The notes under the pieces: generated by a model | Seen by the model: only the letters and a program-made list of their open reading frames with translations | Databases searched by the model: none | What the model was told of the DNA's origin: nothing | Shown here: positions 16,513 through 24,889 of the stretch, in pieces | How the letters are laid out: each line of letters starts with the position of its first letter | Numbering within the stretch: position 1 is the stretch's first letter | Assembly (NCBI RefSeq): GCF_009749395.1 | Contig: NZ_WBIR01000006.1 | Location: 247,978-311,977, forward strand | Length of the DNA: 64,000 nucleotides | Origin: Agromyces salentinus | GTDB lineage: Bacteria > Actinomycetota > Actinomycetes > Actinomycetales > Microbacteriaceae | Direction of reading: 5' to 3' | Program-made: the position numbers and the translations under genes

Positions 16513-17472
16513 ATGGCACGGTCATCCATCACATCGGCGGCAGGCACGGCGACCCTCGGCGCGGTCGCCGGCGGCATCCGCGTGCTGGCGAAGGCGTCGC
16601 CCGAGTTCGGCGCACGCGCGGCGCTGCCGCTGTTCATGCGAGTCGGCCCCCGCGTGCCGGTCGCCACCGGCGACCTGGGCACGCACCGCGCCGCACGCCG
16701 GGGGACCGTCCGCATCCCCGGCATCCGCCGCACGGGCGTCGACGTCGTCACCTACGAATGGGGCACCGGCGGCGACGTCATCGTGCTCGCGCACGGCTGG
16801 CAGTCGCGCGCGAGCATCTTCTCGACGCTGGTCCGGGAACTGCGCAGCGCGGGGTTCCGCGTCGTCGCGTTCGACGCCCCCGCGAACGGGGAATCCGCGG
16901 GACGCGGCACCTACCTGGTCGACCACCTCGACATCCTCGCCGCGCTGCAGCAACGGCACGGCCGCTTCCACGCCGTCGTCGGCCACTCGTTCGGCGGCCT
17001 CGCCGCGCTCCTGGCCCCGGGCGAGGGCATCGATGCGCGCCGCATCGGCGCGATCGCCGGCGCGGGCACGCCGAACGTGTTCGTCGAGGGCTTCGGCGAC
17101 CTCGCCGGGCTCGACGCACCGACGCGCGCGGCCTTGGCCCGCCGGTTCGCCGCGCGCCTCTTCGCCGACCTCGAGGATCCGTTCGAGCGGTACTCGGCAC
17201 TCGCGCATCCGCTGCCCGAGGGGGTCCCGCTGCTGCTCGTGCACGATCGCGGCGACCGGCGCGTGCCGTTCACCGAGGCCCCGAGGATCGTCGCCGCCAA
17301 CCCGGGCCCCACCCGGCTCGTCGCCACCGAGGGGCTCGGCCACAACCGCATCCTGCGCGCGGACGTCACGCTCGACGCCGTGCTCGAGTTCGTCACCGCG
17401 CCGGATGCCGCGCTCCAGCGCTCGATCGACGCGGAGGCCGTGCTCGCGGTATCCGCCCCGCCGGCCGAGTAG
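16513..17472 (+). CDS. Alpha/beta hydrolase
   Basis: A 319-residue hydrolase. The nucleophile elbow GHSFGG places the catalytic serine at 159. The oxyanion-side HGWQSRASIF, the acid-bearing segment VHDRGDRRVPF and the late histidine in GLGHNRIL complete the expected triad. An N-terminal hydrophobic stretch is weak, so it is probably cytosolic or membrane-associated. ATG 16513 follows TGGAGG at 16501. It is divergent from and likely repressed by the TetR gene. Substrate is unknown (esterase, lipase or C-C hydrolase). The last codons read AE-stop, matching the dispersed GGTCGAGTAG repeat. Confidence 0.85.
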   Translation: MARSSITSAAGTATLGAVAGGIRVLAKASPEFGARAALPLFMRVGPRVPVATGDLGTHRAARRGTVRIPGIRRTGVDVVTYEWGTGGDVIVLAHGWQSRASIFSTLVRELRSAGFRVVAFDAPANGESAGRGTYLVDHLDILAALQQRHGRFHAVVGHSFGGLAALLAPGEGIDARRIGAIAGAGTPNVFVEGFGDLAGLDAPTRAALARRFAARLFADLEDPFERYSALAHPLPEGVPLLLVHDRGDRRVPFTEAPRIVAANPGPTRLVATEGLGHNRILRADVTLDAVLEFVTAPDAALQRSIDAEAVLAVSAPPAE

Positions 17473-17481
17473 GAGCGCCCC

Positions 17482-17630
17482 GGTCTCGATACGCTCCGCT
17501 ACTCGACCGCCGGCTCCTCGACTACCGGCTCGGGAGGAGTGCGCACGATCGGGAGGATGAATCCCCCGGAACCGTCCTCCGAACGCGGCGATCCCCTCCC
17601 GACGGTCTCGATACGCTCCGCTACTCGACC
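17482..17630. repeat. Dispersed 27-bp repeat, two copies; one supplies the rbsK stop codon
   Basis: GGTCTCGATACGCTCCGCTACTCGACC occurs identically at 17482-17508 and 17604-17630. The copy at 17604 contains the complement of the rbsK stop codon (17621-17623), so the last rbsK codons (VVE) come from the repeat. The rest of this spacer holds no gene. Confidence 0.9.
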
Positions 17631-18445
17631 ACCGGAGCACTGAAGCCCCACGGCTGCGCGCCCGCGTAGGTCGTCGCCTTGGCGCCCGCGGCGACGGCGG
17701 CCTGCAGAGCGTCCTCGCGAGCCGCGCCACGCGCGAGCGCCGCGACGAGTGCCCCGGCGAAGGCGTCGCCCGCCCCGGTGGTGTCGACGACGTCGACGGG
17801 GTCGGGCGCGGCATCCGCCACTCCCCACCGGGCGCCGGCGGCACCGAGCGTCACGCACGCGTCGGCGGGCTCGCCGAGTGCGGTCCATTCGTGCTCGTTC
17901 ACGACGACGACATCGGCCAGCTCGAGCAGGGCGGATGCCGCCGCAGACACCGGCGACGGATTGAGGACGGTGACGGCACCGACCTCCCGCGCCCGGCGCA
18001 GGACGGCCTCGGCCACCTCGGGCGCGAGCTCGAGCTGCGTGACGACGAGGGCCGCATCGTCGGGGATCGACCGGGCCGCGGCATCCGGATCGATCGCTCC
18101 GTTCGACCCCACGACGACGATGATGCTGTTCTCACCCGCGGCGTCGACGGTGATGAACGCCTGCCCCGTCGGGTGCGTGGCGTCGACCGTCACGGCCGAG
18201 GTGTCGACGCCCCTGGAGGCGAGTTCCGCGACGTATCGCCGCCCGTGCTCGTCGTCGCCGACCCGGCCGACGAGGAGCACCTCCGCGCCCCCGGCCGCTG
18301 CGGCGAGCGCGAGGTTCGCGCCCTTGCCGCCAGGCAGGAGGTCAAGGTTGCGAGCCAGCACGGTCTCGCCGGGTTTCGGGTGCGACTCGACGCGCAGGAT
18401 CGCATCGACGTTGATCGAGCCCACCACCACGACGCGCGCACCCAT
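17621..18445 (-). CDS. rbsK: Ribokinase (PfkB family)
   Basis: A 274-residue sugar kinase that phosphorylates ribose or a related sugar at the expense of ATP. PfkB signatures are clear: GSINVDAILRVESHPKPGET at the N-terminus, GGKGANLALAAA (about 39-50) and the catalytic DTTGAGDAFAGAL near residue 220, whose second Asp is the base. Length is slightly short for RbsK (about 300). No ribose transporter is next to it, so it may salvage ribose released from nucleosides. The final residues derive from a dispersed repeat. Confidence 0.85.
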   Translation of the reverse strand: MGARVVVVGSINVDAILRVESHPKPGETVLARNLDLLPGGKGANLALAAAAGGAEVLLVGRVGDDEHGRRYVAELASRGVDTSAVTVDATHPTGQAFITVDAAGENSIIVVVGSNGAIDPDAAARSIPDDAALVVTQLELAPEVAEAVLRRAREVGAVTVLNPSPVSAAASALLELADVVVVNEHEWTALGEPADACVTLGAAGARWGVADAAPDPVDVVDTTGAGDAFAGALVAALARGAAREDALQAAVAAGAKATTYAGAQPWGFSAPVVE

Positions 18446-18464
18446 GCCGGCGAGCCTAGCGGGG

Positions 18465-18580
18465 GGTCTCGATACGCTTCACTACTCGACCACCGCGCGG
18501 GGTCTCGATACGCTTCACTACTCGACCGCCGAGGGGGTGCGCTCCTCGACCGCCGAAGGTGCTCGATCGTCGACCGCCGC
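18465..18580. repeat. Dispersed repeat, two copies, running into the oxidoreductase 3' end
   Basis: GGTCTCGATACGCTTCACTACTCGACC occurs at 18465-18491 and 18501-18527 (36 bp apart). The second copy supplies the TAG stop of the FAD/Rieske gene (complement of 18518-18520). Further partial units CTCGACCGCCGA continue inside that coding region to about 18580, where they encode the repetitive tail APSAVEERTPSAVE. Confidence 0.85.
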
Positions 18581-20101
18581 TGCAACCGGGCGGTCGGCCG
18601 CGTCACGGGGCCGCAGGTCGTGCTTGGCCGGCCCCTCGAGCCGGTATCCGTCATGCGTGAAGCGCGAGGCGTGCGCCGGGCAGTCCCAGGTGCGCTCGGC
18701 GTCGTTCCACGAGAGCACGGCGCCCATGTGCGGGCACACCCCCGACACTCGGCAGGTGACCCCGTCGACGGTCGACTCGGCCGTCGGCGGTGCGATCGCG
18801 CCGATCCGCCCCACGCGGCCCTCGCCCTCAGCGGGGGCCTGCTCGGGAAGCCGACGCGCGAGGGCGCGACCCCAGCCCACGGCGTACTGCTTCGCGACCG
18901 CCGCGTTCATGCCGATGCCGACGCCGAGGGCCACGGGCGTCGTGAACCGGTGCCGCAGCGTCCGCGCCCAGTCGGGCAGTTCACCGAGCAGGTCGGCGGC
19001 GAGCGTGAGCCCGCACTGCACGGCATTCGTCATGCCCCACTTGTCGTACCCCGTCGCGATGAACACGCGGCCGCGGCCACGCGGCATCCACCCGACGAAG
19101 GGCACGCCGTGCGGCGTCTCGTAGTCCTGGGCGCTCCATCGGTGCGTCATGACGACGCCCGGCCAGTTGGCGCGGGTCCAGGCATCGAGCGCCTCGACGC
19201 GGGATCGCGGGGACGGATGCCGCCCCACCTCGTGACCGTAGCCGCCGACGAGGAGCAGCTCCGGCGCGTCGGCCCACACGTCGGGATCCGGTGCGGTGCG
19301 GATGGAGCGGGTCGGCTCGTCGACGCTGAGGTACATCGCCTGCGGCAGCGGGGCATCCGCTCGGTAGGCGGCGGCGTAGGAGCGCATGCCGCGAAGCTTC
19401 GCGAACGAGAGACTGCGGTCGAGGATCGGCGTGCCGGTCGCGACGACCAGGCGCTCGCACGTGAACTCGCCGTCGGTGGTGCGCACGCGCACCGGCGCGC
19501 CGAGGCTCGCGCCGATCATGCGGACGCCCTCGCGGATGACGCCGCCGAGCGACCGCAACTCCGCGGCGAGCGCGGCGAGCACGTCGATCGGGTCGAACTG
19601 GGCCTGGTTCGCGAGGCGCACCGAGGCGTGGACGCGGAACGGCAGGTCGTCGGCGACGTCGGTCATGACGTGCAGGCCCGCCTCGCGGGCGACCTCCGCC
19701 TCGCGTTCGATCGTCGCGCGGCCGTCCGGCGTCGCGGCGAAGCTCACGGCGTCACGACGCTGCACCGGGATGCCGTGCCCGGCCGCGTAGTCGAGCATCC
19801 AGGCCTGCCCGGCGAGGTTCGCGTCGACGTACGCCTGGAGCACCTGCTGCGAGGTCCGGCGCCGGACGCGCTGCAGGTGCGAGCCCTGCAGCACGCTGAG
19901 CTTCGCGGTCGTGTTGCCGGTGGTGACGGCGCCGACCTCGCGCGCTTCGAGCACGCCGACCCGCCGGCCGGCACGGGCGAGCAGCACGGCGGTGACAAGG
20001 CCGGTGAGGCCGGCGCCGACCACCACCTCGTCGAAGTCGCGACGCGACGTGGTCGGGTCGGTCTCGATCGGAACCGGGTTGGCGAGCCAGAGCGAGGTCA
20101 T
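18518..20101 (-). CDS. FAD-dependent oxidoreductase with C-terminal Rieske domain
   Basis: A 527-residue fusion. Residues 25-60 form an FAD-binding Rossmann motif (VVVGAGLTGLVTAVLLARAG) of the DAO/glycine-oxidase type. Near the C-terminus, CPHMGAVL and CPAHASRF provide the Cys-His pairs of a Rieske 2Fe-2S cluster. This order (DAO then Rieske) is a known family, probably an amine or small-molecule dehydrogenase that passes electrons to the cluster; the substrate is unknown. The last 20 residues (DDRAPSAVEERTPSAVE) are encoded by copies of a dispersed DNA repeat and are probably not part of the folded enzyme. Confidence 0.87.
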   Translation of the reverse strand: MTSLWLANPVPIETDPTTSRRDFDEVVVGAGLTGLVTAVLLARAGRRVGVLEAREVGAVTTGNTTAKLSVLQGSHLQRVRRRTSQQVLQAYVDANLAGQAWMLDYAAGHGIPVQRRDAVSFAATPDGRATIEREAEVAREAGLHVMTDVADDLPFRVHASVRLANQAQFDPIDVLAALAAELRSLGGVIREGVRMIGASLGAPVRVRTTDGEFTCERLVVATGTPILDRSLSFAKLRGMRSYAAAYRADAPLPQAMYLSVDEPTRSIRTAPDPDVWADAPELLLVGGYGHEVGRHPSPRSRVEALDAWTRANWPGVVMTHRWSAQDYETPHGVPFVGWMPRGRGRVFIATGYDKWGMTNAVQCGLTLAADLLGELPDWARTLRHRFTTPVALGVGIGMNAAVAKQYAVGWGRALARRLPEQAPAEGEGRVGRIGAIAPPTAESTVDGVTCRVSGVCPHMGAVLSWNDAERTWDCPAHASRFTHDGYRLEGPAKHDLRPRDAADRPVAAAVDDRAPSAVEERTPSAVE

Positions 20102-20245
20102 GGCAGGAACCTACGTCGGGCGGAATCCCCAGACAATGGGGTGGCGCGGATGCCGCGACGCGCGTATAGGGGCGGTGGGTTAGTCGGGCCCGTTCCGGGC
20201 GTCAACCCCCGTGCGGGCCGGCCCTGGCCCGCCTACCGTGCCGAC

Positions 20246-21226
20246 ATGGTGAAGATCGGATACAAGCTCGCCGCCGAGGGCTTCGGCCCGGCGGAACTCG
20301 TTCGACAGGCGCAGCGCGCCGAGGCCGCCGGTTTCGACTTCGTCGAGATCAGCGATCACTTCCATCCCTGGCTCGACGTGCAGGGGCATTCGCCGTTCGC
20401 CTGGTCGGTGCTCGGCGCGATCGCGCAGGGGACCGAGCGCATCGGCCTCGCGACCGGCGTGACCTGCCCGTTCGTGCGCTACCACCCGGCGATCATCGCG
20501 CAGGCGGCCGCCACGGTCGCGCTGCTCAGCGACGGTCGGTTCACGCTCGGGATCGGCGCCGGCGAGCGCCTCAACGAGCACGTCGTCGGCCGCGGCTATC
20601 CCGCGGTCGCCCAACGGCACGAGATGCTCCGCGAGTCGCTGGAGATCATCCGCCTGCTCTGGGAGGGCGGTTACCAGAGCTACGAGGGCCAGTACCTCGA
20701 CCTCGAGGACGCCCGGATCTTCGACCTTCCCGAGACCCCGCCGGCCATCGCGGTCGCGGCGAGCGGACCGGCGTCCGCGTCCGTCGCCGCCGAACTCGGC
20801 GACGGTCTCTTCGCGGTGGAGCCCGACGCCGACCTGGTCTCGGAGTACCGGCGCCTCGGCGGTGATGGACCGCGCTTCGGCGAGGCCGGGCTCGCGTGGG
20901 CACCGACCGAAGAGGCCGCGATCGAGGCGGCCTGGACCACGGCCAGGTGGAGCCTCACCGGCTGGAAGGTCATGAGCGAGCTCCCGAACCCGGTGAACTT
21001 CGAGGCGGCCAGCGAGTACATCCGCCGCGAGGACGTCGCCGAGAAGCTCAGCGTCGGCCCCGACCTGGACGCGCACGTCGAGACCGTCCGGCCGTTCGTC
21101 GAGGCCGGCTTCGACCACGTGGCGCTGATGAACCTCGGCCCGGATCCCGACGGGTTCTTCGACGTGTTCGAGTCCGAGCTCGGCCCGCGGCTGCGCGAGC
21201 TCGGGCCCGCGGCATCCGCGAACTGA
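20246..21226 (+). CDS. F420-dependent LLM-class oxidoreductase
   Basis: A 326-residue luciferase-like monooxygenase-fold protein. The N-terminal strand IGYKLAAEGFGP, the motif VEISDHFHPWLDVQGHSPFAW (about 32-52) and the phosphate-side LGIGAGERLNEHVVG are typical of the F420-dependent subgroup related to F420-glucose-6-phosphate dehydrogenase. It probably uses reduced or oxidised F420 in hydride transfer; the substrate is unknown. ATG 20246 is chosen because upstream in-frame sequence is antisense to the Rieske gene. A flavodoxin-fold reductase follows 48 bp downstream. Confidence 0.87.
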   Translation: MVKIGYKLAAEGFGPAELVRQAQRAEAAGFDFVEISDHFHPWLDVQGHSPFAWSVLGAIAQGTERIGLATGVTCPFVRYHPAIIAQAAATVALLSDGRFTLGIGAGERLNEHVVGRGYPAVAQRHEMLRESLEIIRLLWEGGYQSYEGQYLDLEDARIFDLPETPPAIAVAASGPASASVAAELGDGLFAVEPDADLVSEYRRLGGDGPRFGEAGLAWAPTEEAAIEAAWTTARWSLTGWKVMSELPNPVNFEAASEYIRREDVAEKLSVGPDLDAHVETVRPFVEAGFDHVALMNLGPDPDGFFDVFESELGPRLRELGPAASAN

Positions 21227-21274
21227 GCGCGTCGACCGACGCCCTCGACCACGAATCGACCTGAGGAGGAACCC

Positions 21275-21889
21275 ATGGACCCGTTGCGCGTCCTCGCCTT
21301 CAACTGCACGCTGAAGCCGTCGCCCGCCGAGTCGAGCACGGAACTGCTCGCCAGGCAGGTGCTCGACCTGTTCGAGGCCGACGGTGCCGAGACCGAGCTC
21401 ATCCGCATCGTCGACCACGACGTGAAGCCCGGCGTCGAGGCCGACATGGGGGCGGGCGACGCCTGGCCCGGCATCCGGCAGAAGCTGCTCGACGCCGACA
21501 TCCTGCTCTTCGCGACCCCGACGTGGGTGGGCCACCTCTCGAGTGTCGCGCAGCGCGTCATCGAGCGGCTCGACGCCGAGATCTCCGAGGCGGATGACGC
21601 GGGCCGTCCGATCCTCGCCGGCAAGGTCGCCGCCGTGGCGGTCACCGGCAACGAGGACGGCGCGCACGCCATCATCGCCGACGTGCTGCAGGCCCTCGTG
21701 GACGTCGGCTTCTCGGTCGCGTCGCAGGCGTCGACGTACTGGAACGGCGAGGCCATGGGCAAGACCGACTACAAGGACCTCTCCGAGACGCCCGAGGCCG
21801 TCGTCACGACGAACGCCACGGTGGCGCGGCACAGCGCGCACCTCGCGCGCGTGCTGAAGATCTCGGCGTATCCGCCGCCGCAGTCCTGA
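21275..21889 (+). CDS. NADPH-dependent FMN reductase/flavodoxin-fold protein
   Basis: A 204-residue flavodoxin-like protein. The N-terminal FNCTLKPSPAESST loop would bind the FMN phosphate, and the FATPTWVGHLSSVAQRVIERLD segment (about 75-96) surrounds the isoalloxazine in FMN reductases. AGGAGGA precedes ATG 21275. Its position behind the LLM gene suggests one transcript supplying a flavin or quinone reductase activity, but partnership is inferred only. Confidence 0.82.
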   Translation: MDPLRVLAFNCTLKPSPAESSTELLARQVLDLFEADGAETELIRIVDHDVKPGVEADMGAGDAWPGIRQKLLDADILLFATPTWVGHLSSVAQRVIERLDAEISEADDAGRPILAGKVAAVAVTGNEDGAHAIIADVLQALVDVGFSVASQASTYWNGEAMGKTDYKDLSETPEAVVTTNATVARHSAHLARVLKISAYPPPQS

Positions 21890-21916
21890 GGCCGGTCGAC
21901 CCGGCGAGCGAGGCGG

Positions 21917-22522
21917 TCAGCGACCGAGCGACCCCGCGTCGGTCGCGCCGACATCCGTGCGGTGGAAGTCGTGGAACGACCGCGATGCGGTCGGCCCGCG
22001 CTGGCCCTGGTACCGGGAGCTGTACTCGGCGGAGCCGTACGGCCGCTCGCTCGGCGACGAGAGGCGGAAGAAGCACATCTGCCCGATCTTCATGCCCGGC
22101 CAGAGCTTGATCGGCAGCGTCGCGACATTGCTCAGTTCGAGCGTGACGTGGCCGGTGAACCCCGGGTCGATGAAGCCGGCCGTCGAGTGCGTGAGCAGGC
22201 CCAGCCGACCCAGCGAGCTCTTGCCCTCGAGCCGTGCGGCCACGTCGTCGGGCAGCGTCACGGCCTCATAGGTCGAGGCCAGGACGAACTCGCCCGGGTG
22301 CAGGATGAACGGCTCGTCGGGCTTCACCTCGATGAGGTGCGTCAGCTCGGGCTGGTCCTCGGCCGGGTCGATGAAGGGGTACTTGTGGTTGTCGAAGAGA
22401 CGGAAGTACCGGTCGAGGCGCACGTCGATCGACGAGGGCTGGATCATGCCCGGTTCGTAGGGCTCCAGCCCGATGCGTCGGCGGTCGAGTTCGGCCCGGA
22501 TGTCGCGATCGGAGAGCAGCAC
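21917..22522 (-). CDS. dcd: dCTP deaminase
   Basis: A 201-residue trimeric enzyme of pyrimidine deoxynucleotide synthesis that deaminates dCTP toward dUTP; actinobacterial forms may also hydrolyse dUTP to dUMP. The core [23 protein letters not shown] (about 110-132) contains the active-site Ser/Arg and Glu-side residues, and the N-terminal [12 protein letters not shown] is characteristic of Dcd. Start at ATG 22522 agrees with the family N-terminus. It is transcribed alone, opposite to the tRNA gene. Confidence 0.95.
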   Translation of the reverse strand: MLLSDRDIRAELDRRRIGLEPYEPGMIQPSSIDVRLDRYFRLFDNHKYPFIDPAEDQPELTHLIEVKPDEPFILHPGEFVLASTYEAVTLPDDVAARLEGKSSLGRLGLLTHSTAGFIDPGFTGHVTLELSNVATLPIKLWPGMKIGQMCFFRLSSPSERPYGSAEYSSRYQGQRGPTASRSFHDFHRTDVGATDAGSLGR

Positions 22523-22626
22523 CGTGCCAGCGTAGCAACGAGGTCGGCCGAAACCACGGCTCGGGTGGCGAAGCGTCCGGCGACCATTGCTACGATGGTG
22601 ACCGCTGCATCCATCGGATGCCGCAT

Positions 22627-22697
22627 GCGGATGTAGTTCAATGGTAGAACTTCAGCTTCCCAAGCTGATAGCGCGGGTTCGATTCCCGTCATCCGCT
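22627..22697 (+). tRNA. tRNA-Gly (anticodon CCC)
   Basis: The 71-nt cloverleaf has an acceptor stem GCGGATG/CATCCGC, a D arm around GTTCAATGGTAGAAC, an anticodon stem TCAGC/GCTGA with loop TTCCCAA (anticodon CCC) and a T arm GCGGG-TTCGATT-CCCGT. The discriminator base is T, and CCA is not encoded. It lies 57 bp upstream of ktrB. Confidence 0.95.
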
Positions 22698-22753
22698 CTC
22701 CCAGACGGCATGGGCCACGGCCCGCCGATCCTCCACCGGACTACAGTTGCCCG

Positions 22754-24130
22754 GTGAGCACACGAGCGCAACGGCCGCCCCACGGTCGCGTGAGCCGTAT
22801 CCGGGCCTTCCGCCTGCACCCCGCTCAGACCGTCGTGGTCGGCTTCGCGGCCGCGATCCTGCTCGGCACGCTGCTGCTCATGCTGCCGTTCTCGAAGGCC
22901 GGCCCCGGCGGGGCCACGTTCGTCGAGGCGCTCTTCACCGCGACCTCCGCCGTCTGCGTGACCGGCCTGACCGTGGTCGACACCCCGACGTACTGGACGT
23001 CGTTCGGGCAGGTGGTGATCATGCTGCTCATCCAGCTCGGCGGACTCGGCATCATGATCTTCGCGTCGCTCATCGGGCTGGTCCTGGCCCGGAAGCTGTC
23101 GGTGCGCTCCCGCCTCAACACGGCCGCCGAGGCGAAGGCGACCGGGTTCGCCGACGTCCGCGGCCTCGTCCGCGGCATCGTCAAGATCAGCCTCGTCATC
23201 GAGGGCGCGGTCTTCGTGCTCCTCGGCATCCGGTTCGTGCTCGGCTACGGGTACGGCCTCGGCGAAGCGGCCTGGCATGCGGCGTTCCTCGCGGTGTCCT
23301 CGTTCAACAACGCGGGATTCGCCCTGTACACCGACAACCTCATGGGCTTCGTCGCCGACCCGTTCATCTGCCTGCCGATCTCGGCGGCGATCATCCTCGG
23401 CGGCCTCGGATTCCCCGTGATCATGCAGCTGCGCAAGGAGTTCACCCGTCCGCTGCATTGGACGATGAACACCAAGCTCGTCTTGTGGGGCACCGTCGTC
23501 CTCCTCCTCGCCGGCACGGCCTTCCTCACCGCGATCGAATGGGACAACCCGGACACGCTCGGCGCACTCGACCCGGGCTCCCGCCTCCTCGCCGGCTTCT
23601 TCCAGTCGGTGCAGACCCGCACGGCCGGATTCAACTCCCTCGACATCGGCGCCATGCACGACGCGAGCTGGCTCGGCATGGACGTGCTGATGTTCATCGG
23701 CGGCGGGCCCGCGGGCACGGCAGGCGGCATCAAGGTCACGACGTTCGCGGTGCTCTTCTTCATCATGCTCACCGAATTGCGCGGCGAGGGGTCGGTGAAC
23801 ATCTTCGGCAAGCGGCTCAGCCGAGCGGTGCACCGTCAGGCCATCACGGTCGTGCTCATCGCCGTGGCCGCGGTCGTCGCGGGCACCGTGGTCCTGCTCC
23901 TGCTCACCGGCCTCGACCTCGACCGGGTCCTCTTCGAGGTGGTCTCCGCATTCGGGACCGTCGGGCTCTCGACCGGCATCACCGCCGACCTCCCCGACGC
24001 GGCGAAGGTCGTCCTCGTCCTGCTGATGTTCCTCGGGCGGCTGGGTCCGCTCACCCTGGGCAGCGCCATCGCACTCCGCGAGCGCCGCGTCCTCTACGAG
24101 TTCCCCAAGGAAAGGCCCGCCATTGGCTAG
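22754..24130 (+). CDS. ktrB: Potassium uptake channel subunit KtrB/TrkH
   Basis: A 458-residue membrane protein of the Trk/Ktr/HKT superfamily that conducts K+ (and possibly Na+). Four M1-P-M2 repeats are visible through their selectivity loops: SAVCVTGLTV, SSFNNAGFAL, SVQTRTAGFNSL and SAFGTVGLSTGIT, each with the conserved glycine. GTG 22754 is preceded by little ribosome-binding signal. The stop overlaps the TTG start of the RCK-domain partner by 8 bp, marking a ktrB-ktrA operon. Confidence 0.93.
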   Translation: MSTRAQRPPHGRVSRIRAFRLHPAQTVVVGFAAAILLGTLLLMLPFSKAGPGGATFVEALFTATSAVCVTGLTVVDTPTYWTSFGQVVIMLLIQLGGLGIMIFASLIGLVLARKLSVRSRLNTAAEAKATGFADVRGLVRGIVKISLVIEGAVFVLLGIRFVLGYGYGLGEAAWHAAFLAVSSFNNAGFALYTDNLMGFVADPFICLPISAAIILGGLGFPVIMQLRKEFTRPLHWTMNTKLVLWGTVVLLLAGTAFLTAIEWDNPDTLGALDPGSRLLAGFFQSVQTRTAGFNSLDIGAMHDASWLGMDVLMFIGGGPAGTAGGIKVTTFAVLFFIMLTELRGEGSVNIFGKRLSRAVHRQAITVVLIAVAAVVAGTVVLLLLTGLDLDRVLFEVVSAFGTVGLSTGITADLPDAAKVVLVLLMFLGRLGPLTLGSAIALRERRVLYEFPKERPAIG

Positions 24131-24821
24131 GTTCCCCATCTTCGGCGGCGACACCTCGCGCCGCATCGCCGAGGCCGACTCCGTCGCCGTCATCGGCCTC
24201 GGCCGGTTCGGCAGCGCACTCGCACTCGAGCTCATGGCCGGCGGCACCGAGGTGCTCGGCATCGACCTCGAGGAGGACCTCGTCCAGGCCCTCAACGGCC
24301 AGCTGACGCAGGTCGTGCGCACGGACTCGACCAAGGAGGAGGCGCTCCGCCAGCTCGCCATCGACGAGTTCGACCGGGTCGTGGTCGCCATCGGCGGCGA
24401 CGTCTCGGCGTCGATCCTGACCTGCTCGGTCCTGCTGAGCATGGAGATCCCCGTCATCTGGGCGAAGGCCGTCGACGACCGACACGGCCTGATCCTCGAG
24501 CAGCTCGGGGTCCACCACGTCATCTATCCCGAGAAGGACATGGGCCGGCGGGTCGCGCACCTCGTCCGCGGCGCCGCACTCGACTACATCGAGGTCGCAC
24601 CCGGGTACGCGCTCGTGAAGACCGCGGCGCCGTCGATCCTGCACGGCAAGCGACTCGGCGACACCGGCATCCGCGCGAGCTACGGCATCACGATCGCCGC
24701 GTACCAGCACGATGCCGAACCCTGGCGCAACGCCGACAACACCACCGTCCTCGAGGCGGGCGACACCATCCTCGTGGTCGGGCCCTCCCGAAGCGCCGAG
24801 ACGTTCGCGCAACTGCGCTGA
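24123..24821 (+). CDS. ktrA: KtrA/TrkA regulatory RCK subunit
   Basis: A 232-residue cytoplasmic gating protein. Residues 20-45 form the nucleotide-binding RCK_N Rossmann motif (VAVIGLGRFGSALALEL), followed by a TrkA_C domain in the last 80 residues (LHGKRLGDTGIRASYGITI). It binds ATP/ADP or NAD(H) and gates KtrB. The start codon is TTG at 24123, chosen because it follows AAGGAAAGG and overlaps the ktrB stop; no ATG is available before the Rossmann motif. Confidence 0.93.
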   Translation: MARFPIFGGDTSRRIAEADSVAVIGLGRFGSALALELMAGGTEVLGIDLEEDLVQALNGQLTQVVRTDSTKEEALRQLAIDEFDRVVVAIGGDVSASILTCSVLLSMEIPVIWAKAVDDRHGLILEQLGVHHVIYPEKDMGRRVAHLVRGAALDYIEVAPGYALVKTAAPSILHGKRLGDTGIRASYGITIAAYQHDAEPWRNADNTTVLEAGDTILVVGPSRSAETFAQLR

Positions 24822-24861
24822 CATCCGACCGCCCGGACATGGCTTCCGCACGCCTTGCGAC

Positions 24862-24878
24862 ATACCCCTAGGGGGTAT
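24862..24878 (+). promoter_or_regulatory. CsoR-type copper box upstream of copB
   Basis: ATACCCCTAGGGGGTAT, a near-perfect palindrome with the G-tract/AT-flank pattern of CsoR operators, lies 12 bp upstream of the copB start codon. TATATG directly follows and could be the -10, so repression by CsoR would block the promoter. A related box occurs upstream of copZ at 31372. Confidence 0.75.
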
Positions 24879-24889
24879 ATGGTGGCGGC

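Noticed and set aside
17891..20245. Very long plus-strand frame running into the LLM gene (total 1111 codons)
   Set aside because: The first 785 codons are antisense to ribokinase and the FAD/Rieske gene, both well supported; only the part from 20246 is a real protein.
22627..22697. Integration of a mobile element at the tRNA-Gly gene
   Set aside because: No integrase, no repeated 3' end of the tRNA and the neighbours are core genes.
22652..24523. 623-codon minus-strand frame
   Set aside because: Low-complexity, acidic/Arg-rich shadow of ktrB and ktrA, which have clear motifs on the other strand.
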